From Akkermansiaceae bacterium (GTDB lineage Bacteria > Verrucomicrobiota > Verrucomicrobiia > Verrucomicrobiales > Akkermansiaceae): DNA of 8,372 bases. Positions 1 through 5,451 of this stretch are shown one piece after another. Location of the stretch: the NCBI GenBank assembly GCA_023300065.1, contig JALZWJ010000310.1, positions 1 to 8,372 on the forward strand, in the 5' to 3' direction. The translations under genes were made by a program, and so were the position numbers. Position 1 is the stretch's first letter; every line of letters starts with the position of its first letter. The notes under the pieces are model-generated. The model made no database searches, was not told the DNA's origin, and saw only the letters and a list, made by a program, of their open reading frames with translations.

Positions 1-1
1 C

Positions 2-211
2 ATGGGTCAGACTCAGAAAATCACCACTCCGATCCCCTCAAAGGAGTCCCGACAGCGATCCCCGGATCAGAGATTAGTGAACGTCAGCGAGCAGCTTGAA
101 ATTCCCTTAACCGACGATGAGCGGGCGGCATCATTCAGGTCCGTGAGGCAGCTCAGCGTCGGGAACCGATTTAGATTGATGTATGGAGCAACACTTTTAC
201 CGGAAGACTGA
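2..211 (+). CDS. Doubtful short ORF at the left edge, hypothetical
   Basis: This is an open frame of 69 codons with an ATG at the very first possible position and a TGA stop at 209-211. I recognise no family. The peptide is polar and charged, without membrane segments or a signal peptide, and is rich in Arg, Ser, Pro and Gln in its first third. Because the window starts one base before the ATG, I cannot tell whether this is a complete small gene, the tail of a longer gene entering from the left, or a chance frame. No ribosome binding site can be assessed. No alternative gene was evident on the opposite strand here. Confidence 0.22.
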   Translation: MGQTQKITTPIPSKESRQRSPDQRLVNVSEQLEIPLTDDERAASFRSVRQLSVGNRFRLMYGATLLPED

Positions 212-300
212 TTGTGCGGAAACGATCCGGCAGGGAGTCATTTTAGAAATTCATTTTGCCTTCATGCTCTCTTCACATTGGCTTGTCAGATTCACCCGGA
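212..300. other. Short non-coding stretch before the membrane-protein gene
   Basis: No convincing gene or RNA structure was seen. A TTG at 256 is in frame with the next gene and would lengthen it by 15 residues. The extension (Cys, Ser, His, Pro and Gly rich) does not look like a natural start of a membrane protein, so I treat these bases as leader. They presumably hold the promoter of the next gene, but no clear -35/-10 pair stands out. Confidence 0.4.
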
Positions 301-828
301 ATGACCTCTTCGTCCTTTTTAAAGAATCTCCGTTTCTGGGTTTACCATTGTTTCATTAATGCTCTTCCGAGTTTCCTCATTGCGGGGATTTACCTGAACT
401 ATTTTCAATCGGTGAGTGCGACTCTTGCGATGCTTACTGGGGTGCTGATTTTTATTTTCTCCTACACGTTCGTCTTCACTCTTGTCCCGCGATTTGGCGA
501 CCCACAATCGCGTTGGGCCCACGCTCTAGCTCTGGCTCTGAAGTTTCGCTTCGTCCTTATGGTTTTTGGTTTGTTGTGCGTGCCTATGCCGGTGTTTTTT
601 TTCCTTCATCCTGATTACTACGCTGGGATGGGCGCTTTCTGGATTCAAAAAATGATCTATGAGGTTCTTTTCAACACCGTGATTTATGCCGAAGGGATGA
701 CCTCCTTTTTTGATATTCTGCTATGGACTCTTCTGGAGGGGATGCTGCTGACCGCGGTCCTCTTCGTGCTGTCTTTCTCTGCGCTTCTGTTTGTTAGGAA
801 AGTGAAGAGACCAAGCTCTCCTGTCTAA
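301..828 (+). CDS. Integral membrane protein of unknown function, 175 aa
   Basis: I do not recognise the family. Starting from the ATG at 301, the protein has about four hydrophobic segments at residues 15-36, 40-62, 75-102 and 137-165, separated by short loops. The second loop is polar and Arg-rich (PRFGDPQSRWAH, residues 63-74). The tail is short and basic (RKVKRPSS), suggesting a cytoplasmic C-terminus by the positive-inside rule. An in-frame TTG at 256 would add 15 residues. I prefer ATG because the extra residues are not protein-like, although neither start has a strong ribosome binding site. The stop is TAA at 826-828. A run of eight T (595-602) encodes part of a Phe triplet in the third helix. 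The gene stands alone, with a 66-base gap before the toxin-antitoxin pair. Coding potential is good because the hydrophobic pattern is consistent over the full length; function is unknown. Confidence 0.72.
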   Translation: MTSSSFLKNLRFWVYHCFINALPSFLIAGIYLNYFQSVSATLAMLTGVLIFIFSYTFVFTLVPRFGDPQSRWAHALALALKFRFVLMVFGLLCVPMPVFFFLHPDYYAGMGAFWIQKMIYEVLFNTVIYAEGMTSFFDILLWTLLEGMLLTAVLFVLSFSALLFVRKVKRPSSPV

Positions 829-894
829 TCGACCTGTGGACGCGCCGATCACTTCCTTCTTTCGAAGTCCCTGATTGCTGCTAGATTTAGGCAA

Positions 895-1119
895 ATGAAA
901 GAGAGAATTTCTTTGGATCCAACAATTTGTAATGGCCGCCCGGTCGTTTCTGGGACGCGGATCAGTGTGCAGACTATTATGGGATTTTTAGGAGCAGGAG
1001 AGAGTATCGAGGCGGTTTTAGAGGAGTATCCTGTGCTGACTCGGGAAGATATTCAGGCCTGTTTTGAATACAGTGCCAGGATCCTCGCGCAGCCTCTCAT
1101 TCTTGATCCGGTGGCATGA
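895..1119 (+). CDS. DUF433 family antitoxin-like protein, 74 aa
   Basis: This small protein matches the DUF433 pattern closely. It has a DPTICNGRPVVSGTRISV stretch (residues 8-25) with the family's G-x-P-x-[IV]-x-G-T-R-[IV]-x-V core, then a helix and the E-Y-P-x-L-T-x-E-D-I segment (residues 43-53) before a final helix. DUF433 proteins are small winged-helix-like proteins, commonly annotated as antitoxins when next to a PIN-like gene. Here the next gene is exactly such a partner, and the two overlap by ATGA (start ATG 1116-1118, stop TGA 1117-1119), implying translational coupling. By family analogy it would bind and neutralise the partner and may repress its own promoter; that is inference. 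The ATG at 895 has a weak AGG a few bases upstream and gives the usual family length. The 66 bases before it (829-894) should hold the promoter, but no clear box was found. Confidence 0.9.
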   Translation: MKERISLDPTICNGRPVVSGTRISVQTIMGFLGAGESIEAVLEEYPVLTREDIQACFEYSARILAQPLILDPVA

Positions 1120-1466
1120 AGCTCATTCTTCTCGATGAGAATCTGCCAAGGTCGCTGAGGCTCCCTTCAGAGGCTCTCGTCAGGCATGTTAATTTTTACG
1201 GATCTAGTCTTCAGGACTCCAGTATTTGGGATCATGCGAGAGAGGCTGATGCTGTGATCGTTACGAAGGACAGCGATTTTGCTCATCGTATCATGAACAC
1301 TGAACCTCCTCCCCGCGTAGTTCATGTTTGCCTTGGTAATATGAAATTTACGCCTTTTAAGAAGCTGATGGAAGAAGTGTGGCCGCGTGCCGAAGAGCTT
1401 TTGAAAACCTCGAAGTTGGTAAATATTTACGATGAAGGTGTCGCTTCTTTGAATGAAGGTGATTGA
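1116..1466 (+). CDS. DUF5615 PIN-like protein, probable toxin of a type II TA pair, 116 aa
   Basis: The N-terminus (KLILLDENLP, residues 2-11) with acidic D7 and E8, the central acidic pair in TKDSDF (residues 50-55, D52 and D54), and the later VVHVCLGN strand (68-75) are hallmarks of DUF5615, a Mut7-C/PIN-like fold. PIN-type proteins use clustered acidic residues to bind metal and cut RNA; nuclease activity here is inferred, not shown. Length is normal for the family, though the region between the first helix and TKDSDF looks compact. All the acidic positions expected of an active protein are present, so nothing suggests decay. It overlaps the DUF433 gene by ATGA, with a GGTGG just upstream of the start as a possible ribosome binding site. 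The reading frame ends inside a probable terminator hairpin. Such pairs are often horizontally acquired, and the neighbours on both sides are unrelated to it. Confidence 0.88.
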   Translation: MKLILLDENLPRSLRLPSEALVRHVNFYGSSLQDSSIWDHAREADAVIVTKDSDFAHRIMNTEPPPRVVHVCLGNMKFTPFKKLMEEVWPRAEELLKTSKLVNIYDEGVASLNEGD

Positions 1467-1491
1467 GATCGATCGCCTGCTTTCTTTTTTT
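1457..1491 (+). terminator. Probable intrinsic terminator of the TA pair
   Basis: A 7-bp stem, AGGTGAT (1457-1463) with ATCGCCT (1472-1478), contains one G-T wobble pair and closes an 8-base loop. It is followed after two bases by a T-rich tract (1481-1491, ten T of eleven). The left arm and loop overlap the last codons and stop of the DUF5615 gene. The position is right for ending the TA transcript before pyrE. Stability is moderate. Confidence 0.5.
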
Positions 1492-1538
1492 CTCACAGGG
1501 ATTGAGTTCTGAGGGTGAGTCCGGCATTCTCATTTTTA

Positions 1539-2096
1539 ATGAGCACGAAGGATCAGTTGAAGGAGATGTTGTTAGAGAAGTCAGTTCGGACAGGTGACTT
1601 TACCTTGGCATCTGGGCAGAAGAGTGACTTGTATGTGGATTGCCGTGTGACGGCGATGGACAATCGGGGCGCGGCTTGGGTTGGTGCTGCTGGTTGGGAT
1701 TTGGTGAAGGGGAAGATCGAGGCCGAGGGGCTGGAGGTGGATGCGATTGGCGGGATGACGATGGGAGCTGATCCGATTTCATTGGTGGTCGGAATGGCGA
1801 GCGCGGGTGATGAGAAGGCTCTGCAGGTCTTCACGGTGCGCAAGGAGCCGAAGGGTCACGGACGCGGGAAGCAGATTGAGGGGAACTTTAAGTCCGGCGA
1901 TAAGGTGGTGGTGGTGGATGATGTGATCACGACGGGTGGGTCGACGCTGAAGGCGATCGAGGCGATCCGCGCGGCGGGTGGTGAGGTGGTTTTTTGCCTG
2001 GTCCTAGTGGATCGTGAAGAGGGCGGACGCCCAGCGATCGAAGCCGACGGGGTGCCAGTGGTGAGTATTTTTACGCGCAGCGAGCTACTGGGATAG
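1539..2096 (+). CDS. pyrE: Orotate phosphoribosyltransferase, 185 aa
   Basis: PyrE transfers the ribose-5-phosphate group of PRPP to orotate, making orotidine 5'-monophosphate in the fifth step of UMP synthesis, in the cytoplasm and as a dimer. Sequence evidence from the ATG start: FTLASGQKSDLYVD (21-34), the orotate/PRPP-side N-terminal motif; a GGMTMGADP loop (71-79); RKEPKGHG (101-108), the flexible catalytic loop with its Lys and His; and the PRPP-binding signature VVVVDDVITTGGST (123-136). All key residues are present and the length suits the shorter bacterial OPRT type. An in-frame GTG at 1515, preceded directly by GAGG, would add eight residues (MSPAFSFL). I prefer the ATG at 1539 because MSTKDQLKEMLLEKSV is a natural OPRT beginning, though it lacks a clear ribosome binding site. 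The gene stands alone; no other pyr gene is in the window. Confidence 0.95.
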   Translation: MSTKDQLKEMLLEKSVRTGDFTLASGQKSDLYVDCRVTAMDNRGAAWVGAAGWDLVKGKIEAEGLEVDAIGGMTMGADPISLVVGMASAGDEKALQVFTVRKEPKGHGRGKQIEGNFKSGDKVVVVDDVITTGGSTLKAIEAIRAAGGEVVFCLVLVDREEGGRPAIEADGVPVVSIFTRSELLG

Positions 2097-2101
2097 ATCG
2101 A

Positions 2102-2123
2102 ATGGCGCTCGTTTAAGCGCCAT
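2102..2123 (+). terminator. Hairpin just after pyrE, candidate transcription terminator
   Basis: A perfect 8-bp inverted repeat, ATGGCGCT (2102-2109) and AGCGCCAT (2116-2123), has a 6-base loop and begins five bases after the pyrE stop. No T-tract follows, so it is not a textbook intrinsic terminator. It may instead stabilise the pyrE mRNA 3' end or act with Rho or in either direction. Confidence 0.5.
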
Positions 2124-2226
2124 AATCTATGGGGGCTTGCTTGACGGGTTCTAAGAGTTCATCCGCCGATTGAGATGATTTCAGAAGATTAGGTTCTGAT
2201 CTCTTTTCTGTGCCTCCTCTCAACTT

Positions 2227-2253
2227 TCCGTGTCATCCGCGTATTCAGTGGTT
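2227..2253 (+). repeat. Three tandem degenerate 9-mers
   Basis: Three consecutive 9-base units without spacers read TCCGTGTCA, TCCGCGTAT and TCAGTGGTT. They share a TC-x-G-x-G core at the same phase. They lie in the gene-free stretch between pyrE and the TSUP gene, outside any credible reading frame. From memory, similar arrays (CCGTGT-ATCCGTGT-ATCCGTGGTT style) recur between genes in many environmental bacteria, but I cannot verify that here. It may be a degenerate copy of such a dispersed repeat. Confidence 0.45.
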
Positions 2254-2332
2254 CAAATCCCCCCATTCTGGATAGATCGGTAATGACAGTTTGGCCTTTT
2301 CGCGGAGAGGATGGGGGAGTTTGATCTCTCCC

Positions 2333-2701
2333 ATGATGAAATTACTGGTGACGGGGCTTTTGGTGGGAGTTGCAGCAGGCTTGGTGGGTGCGCTGTGTGG
2401 AGTGGGAGGCGGGATCATCATGGTGCCGGCTTTCATCTTGGCGCTGGGGATGACGCAGAAGGTGGCGGTGGCGACCTCGCTGGCGGTTGTGGTGGTGTCG
2501 GGACTTTCTGGGACGATCAATAATGCGCTGAACTCTGATCTGATTCGCTGGGAAGTGGTGGCGGTGACGGCGGTGGGCGCGGCGGTGGCATCGTGGTTTG
2601 GTGCGGATTTGATGCGGGGCTTGAGTAGCCCGCAGTTGCAGAAGGGGTTCGGGGTTTTGTTGGTGATCGTGGGGGTGAGGATGCTCTTGATGAAAGGGTA
2701 A
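2333..2701 (+). CDS. Half-length TSUP (TauE/SafE) membrane transporter, 122 aa
   Basis: The protein is almost wholly hydrophobic with about four membrane segments. It carries the TSUP signature near the first helix: the glycine cluster CGVGGG (22-27) followed by a proline five residues on (IIMVP) and ALGM-x(4)-AVATSLAVV (36-54). The C-terminus LQKGFGVLLVIVGVRMLL also matches the end of a TSUP repeat. Full-length TSUP proteins, which export sulfite, sulfoacetate or related anions, have about 250 residues made of two such repeats. This one has a single repeat, so it would need to dimerise; half-size members are known. Substrate cannot be told. Two adjacent ATGs (2333 and 2336) could serve as start, and I list the first. 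A GGGGGAG lies 13 bases upstream but is partly paired in a small hairpin. The hydrolase gene starts 19 bases after the stop, suggesting one transcript. Codons are strongly G-ending. Confidence 0.85.
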   Translation: MMKLLVTGLLVGVAAGLVGALCGVGGGIIMVPAFILALGMTQKVAVATSLAVVVVSGLSGTINNALNSDLIRWEVVAVTAVGAAVASWFGADLMRGLSSPQLQKGFGVLLVIVGVRMLLMKG

Positions 2702-2720
2702 TCGGGAGTAGCTTGCGGCT

Positions 2721-3836
2721 GTGGATTCTATCACTCAGGCAGCTCTTGGAGGCGTGGTTGGCGAGCTAGTGCTCGGCCGTAAAATCGGCTGGAAGGGCAT
2801 GGCATGGGGGATGTTTTTTGGGACGGTCCCTGATTTGGATGTGCTTTTTAGTCCGTGGCTGGAGCGCACGGAGCAGCTGCGGTGGCACCGGGGGGTGTCG
2901 CATTCGATTTTGCTGATGGTGCTGGCGGGCTTTGTTTTCGGGAAGCCACTGGCCTATCTGCACCGGAAGAAGGGGGTGACGGCGAAGAGGGCGGGGTGGT
3001 TTGTTTTTCTGGCGTGGAGCACGCATGTGTTGATCGATGTCTTTACGAGTTATGGGACGCAGATCTTTGAGCCGTTTTCTGATCAACGGGTCGCGACGAG
3101 TAATCTCTTTATCATCGATCTCTTTTTCACCTTACCGCTTTTGGTGTGTGTTTTTTATTGGCCATGGAAATGCCTGGTCTACGGGATCGAGCAAGTCCGC
3201 TGGCGGCGCGGGGAACGTGATCCGGAGGAGGAACCAGAGTTCCCTCTTTTTACGAGGAGGTGTGCTACCGTGGCGGTCTCGCTGAGCTGTCTTTATGTGG
3301 CCTTCAGCTTTGTGATGAAGCTTTGGGCGGTGGATCAGATGAAGGGGTTGATGGCGGAAAAGACTCCGCATGGGGAGTTGGTTTCGGTCGCACCGACGCC
3401 CTTTAATACGATTTTGTGGCGGGGCTTGATCGAGACGGATGAGGGCTACTTTGTGACGTATTGGTCGCCCTTTGATCAGGAGGCTGCGAAGTATGATTAT
3501 TTGCCGAAGCGGCATGATTTGGCGGCGAGATTTGAGGGGGAAGAGAGCTTTGAGACCTTGAAGTGGTTTGCGCGCGGGCATTGGGTTGCGCGGCGTGGGT
3601 TGGGGGGGCGGGTGATCTTTATCGATGTGCGTTTTGGGGAGCTGCGCGACTTGGAGAGCAAGAAGCAGTATCCGATGTTTCAGTGGCGTTTGGAGTATGA
3701 TGAGGATGGCAAAATGCAGGCCAATTCTTACCGCCCTCGTGATTTGAAAATTAAGGCAGCTTTTGGCTTAATCTTTGAGCGGTTGACTGGGAATTTGAAG
3801 CGGTGGGAGTCGGTGGATGAGATGAAAGCGTTTTAG
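2721..3836 (+). CDS. Membrane metal-dependent hydrolase, YdjM/DUF457-like, 371 aa
   Basis: The N-terminal part shows the DUF457 (LexA-binding, inner-membrane-associated putative hydrolase) layout: MDSITQAALGGVVGE at the start, PDLD (37-40), WHRGVSHS (55-62) and STHVLIDVFTSYGT (100-113). Asp and His residues at D38, D40, H56, H61, H102 and D106 are the likely metal ligands. Hydrophobic segments lie near 64-84, 92-108, 126-150 and 182-205. After the last one comes a roughly 165-residue soluble portion with several aromatic-rich strands. The enzyme's substrate is unknown for the family; lipid- or phosphate-linked substrates have been guessed at but nothing here decides. The start is GTG at 2721, chosen because it begins exactly at the conserved MDS-x-TQA motif; GGGAG sits 12 bases upstream. 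It is probably co-transcribed with the TSUP gene 19 bases before. Codon use is strongly G-ending. The stop is TAG at 3834-3836. Confidence 0.87.
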   Translation: MDSITQAALGGVVGELVLGRKIGWKGMAWGMFFGTVPDLDVLFSPWLERTEQLRWHRGVSHSILLMVLAGFVFGKPLAYLHRKKGVTAKRAGWFVFLAWSTHVLIDVFTSYGTQIFEPFSDQRVATSNLFIIDLFFTLPLLVCVFYWPWKCLVYGIEQVRWRRGERDPEEEPEFPLFTRRCATVAVSLSCLYVAFSFVMKLWAVDQMKGLMAEKTPHGELVSVAPTPFNTILWRGLIETDEGYFVTYWSPFDQEAAKYDYLPKRHDLAARFEGEESFETLKWFARGHWVARRGLGGRVIFIDVRFGELRDLESKKQYPMFQWRLEYDEDGKMQANSYRPRDLKIKAAFGLIFERLTGNLKRWESVDEMKAF

Positions 3837-3881
3837 GATTTGCTCGGTCTCTGAGATCACAGTAATTGTAGTGCAGATATT

Positions 3882-4565
3882 TTGAGTCGAAAACTTGCCA
3901 TCGGAGACATCCACGGATGTCTTGAATCCCTAAAAACCCTGCTGACTTTGGTTGCGCCTGTTTCAGGCGACACTGTGATCATGCTGGGCGACTACGTGGA
4001 CCGTGGACCGGAGAGTCAGGGGGTCATTGATTATCTCATCAATTGGCCTTGGGAGGCTGAGTTAGTTTTGTTGAGGGGAAACCACGAGATGATCATGGAG
4101 GAGGCTGAATTGTCTACGGAGCACTTCGTACATTGGTGTAATGTCGGTGGGGTGGAAACGTTGACCTCTTATGGTGGGGAGTTAGAGAATGTTCCTGAGA
4201 CGCATTGGGACCTGATGAAGGGTAGCCTGCCTTATTATGAGACTAAAAAGGTGATTTATGTGCATGGGGGAGTGGAACCAAAGAAGGTGATGAGGAAGCA
4301 GGATCCGGTCGATCTGATGTGGCGCCGTTTCCCAGTGGCGAAGAAGCATTTGTCTGGGAAGTTGGTGATTTGTGGACACACCGTCCAGCGCAAGGGCGTG
4401 CCGACGGATGTGGGGCACACGATTTGTATCGATACCGCGGCCTGCCGTGGGGGGTGGCTCACGTGCCTAGAGGCTAAGACCCGGCGTTATTGGCAGGCGG
4501 ATGAAGAGGGAAAAACCCGCAAGGGAACCTTGAAGCCATATCGGCGCGCTAAGACTTCTTCTTAG
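3882..4565 (+). CDS. Calcineurin-like metallophosphatase, Ser/Thr phosphatase family, 227 aa
   Basis: This has the complete set of PPP/ApaH-type metallophosphoesterase motifs in order: GDIHG (8-12), GDYVDRG (36-42), RGNHE (65-69), VHGG (127-130) and CGHT (164-167). D9, H11, D37, N67, H128 and H166 are therefore the expected ligands for the two metal ions, with H68 as catalytic acid. Bacterial relatives of this size act on phosphoproteins (PrpA/PrpB type) or on dinucleoside tetraphosphates (ApaH type); the sequence alone does not decide. The only start that keeps GDIHG near the N-terminus is TTG at 3882. No in-frame ATG or GTG lies between it and the preceding gene, and there is no clear ribosome binding site. 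The C-terminal 30 residues are basic. Its last 17 bases overlap the end of the GYF_2 gene on the other strand. The 45 bases before it hold no clear terminator. Confidence 0.92.
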   Translation: MSRKLAIGDIHGCLESLKTLLTLVAPVSGDTVIMLGDYVDRGPESQGVIDYLINWPWEAELVLLRGNHEMIMEEAELSTEHFVHWCNVGGVETLTSYGGELENVPETHWDLMKGSLPYYETKKVIYVHGGVEPKKVMRKQDPVDLMWRRFPVAKKHLSGKLVICGHTVQRKGVPTDVGHTICIDTAACRGGWLTCLEAKTRRYWQADEEGKTRKGTLKPYRRAKTSS

Positions 4566-5439
4566 CGAGGAAGTTGATGGATTGGCTAATCTGAAACCAA
4601 CAGATGAGGCCGATGACGAGGGTGCAGGCCCAAATTCCCAGTGAAATTTGGTGACTCTGGTTTGTGAGATCGGAGGGCCATTCCTTGATGAAGATGTAAG
4701 CGATCAACATCGCTTGGCTGATGAGGAAGAGAATGGGGAAGAGGAAGAAGAAAGGCTTCCAGACCTTGCTCGCTGGAGCCAGCCCGGGGTGAGTGGTAAC
4801 GCTCCGATTCCAAAGGCGCGCCCATCCAAAAAGGATGACAAAACACCACAGGGCATTAAAGAGGGGAAAGAAGAGAAAGCGGATCGCTTTACTCCCATCC
4901 AGGGCAGCGCCAAACATCCGCATCATTTCCCAAGCTCGGTGAAGGTAGATGAGGCAGAGGAAAAGCCAGAAGATGAGGCCAAATCCTGCGAGGGAATAGA
5001 TGATCGGCTTGGTATCAGGATCCGGCACTTTCCAGCCGGCATAGAAAAGCCCGCCGGTGACGATGAGGATGAGAAGGAAGATTGGAAAATTCGTCCGGTG
5101 AAGGTGAGGGAGATACAATCCACCCGGTGGTCCGTCGGCGATCGTGCGCACCTTGGGAGTGGCGTAGGGATCATCGTCACTCAGGTCCGAGGGAGGAATC
5201 GAGACCTCCCTCTTAGCGGGTGGGATGAGTCCTACCACTGAGGATGCACTCTGCCGATCGGCACTCTCGGTTTGCCAGACTTGATGGTGGCCTAAGAGAT
5301 TTAAGTCCAAGGCCATGACACGAAGTTCTCGAAACTCCATGGGGCCATGCTGCCTCCCTCCGATCTCACAATACCACGTCGCTGATCCAGAGGACTTACG
5401 AGATGGAGATTGAGAAGGAATTTGAGGGAGATCGCGCAC
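4549..5439 (-). CDS. GYF_2-domain membrane protein of unknown function, 296 aa
   Basis: Residues 22-71 form a GYF_2 (DUF4339) domain: WYCEIGGRQHGPMEFREL, then a helix, then VWQTES. A polar linker containing DDDPYATPKV (88-97) is followed by about five membrane segments near 116-136, 147-166, 188-208, 229-250 and 266-285. The segment with YLHRAWEMMRMFG (165-177), FLFFPLFNALW (188-198) and GWARLWNR (205-212) recalls a membrane domain family frequent in Planctomycetes and Verrucomicrobia, where it also follows a GYF_2 domain. GYF domains usually bind proline-rich peptides; the partner here is unknown. The only plausible start is GTG at 5437-5439, with no Shine-Dalgarno sequence, 12 bases after the lpdA stop on the same strand. 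It is thus likely translated from the lpdA transcript. The stop is TAG (4549-4551), overlapping the phosphatase gene end. Opposite-strand frames here are shadows. Confidence 0.83.
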   Translation of the reverse strand: MRDLPQIPSQSPSRKSSGSATWYCEIGGRQHGPMEFRELRVMALDLNLLGHHQVWQTESADRQSASSVVGLIPPAKREVSIPPSDLSDDDPYATPKVRTIADGPPGGLYLPHLHRTNFPIFLLILIVTGGLFYAGWKVPDPDTKPIIYSLAGFGLIFWLFLCLIYLHRAWEMMRMFGAALDGSKAIRFLFFPLFNALWCFVILFGWARLWNRSVTTHPGLAPASKVWKPFFFLFPILFLISQAMLIAYIFIKEWPSDLTNQSHQISLGIWACTLVIGLICWFQISQSINFLAKKKS

Positions 5440-5451
5440 GGAGAGGGATTT

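Larger units (their letters stand above)
2097..2332. other. Intergenic region between pyrE and the TSUP gene
   Basis: No gene is seen in this 236-base stretch. It holds the pyrE hairpin (2102-2123), the tandem 9-mers (2227-2253), a 10-base direct repeat GGATAGATCG whose copies are at 2091-2100 (over the pyrE stop) and 2270-2279, and near the right end a small stem GGGAG (2315-2319) with CTCCC (2328-2332) directly before the next start codon. An in-frame TTG at 2291 could extend the next gene into this stretch, but the extra residues (polar, with RRGW) do not fit a TSUP N-terminus. Confidence 0.5.

Noticed and set aside
851..868. Small inverted repeat ACTTC/GAAGT before the DUF433 gene as terminator or operator
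   Set aside because: Only a 5-bp stem with no T-tract after it; expected by chance in a sequence of this length.
1515..1538. GTG at 1515 as the pyrE start
   Set aside because: It would add eight residues not typical of OPRT, and the GAGG touching the GTG is too close to act as a ribosome binding site. It is not fully excluded.
2245..2265. GGTTCAAATCCCCCC resembles the T-arm of a tRNA
   Set aside because: The five bases before TTCAAAT (AGTGG) do not pair with the five after it (CCCCC) beyond two positions, and there is no anticodon or D arm upstream.
3837..3881. Possible terminator after the hydrolase gene
   Set aside because: Only 3-4 bp imperfect stems could be drawn and there is no T-tract. 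Read-through into the phosphatase gene remains possible.
4648..5241. 197-codon + strand frame opposite the GYF_2 gene
   Set aside because: Very acidic, low-complexity translation mirroring the hydrophobic codons of the minus-strand gene, which has a recognisable GYF_2 domain and membrane helices.
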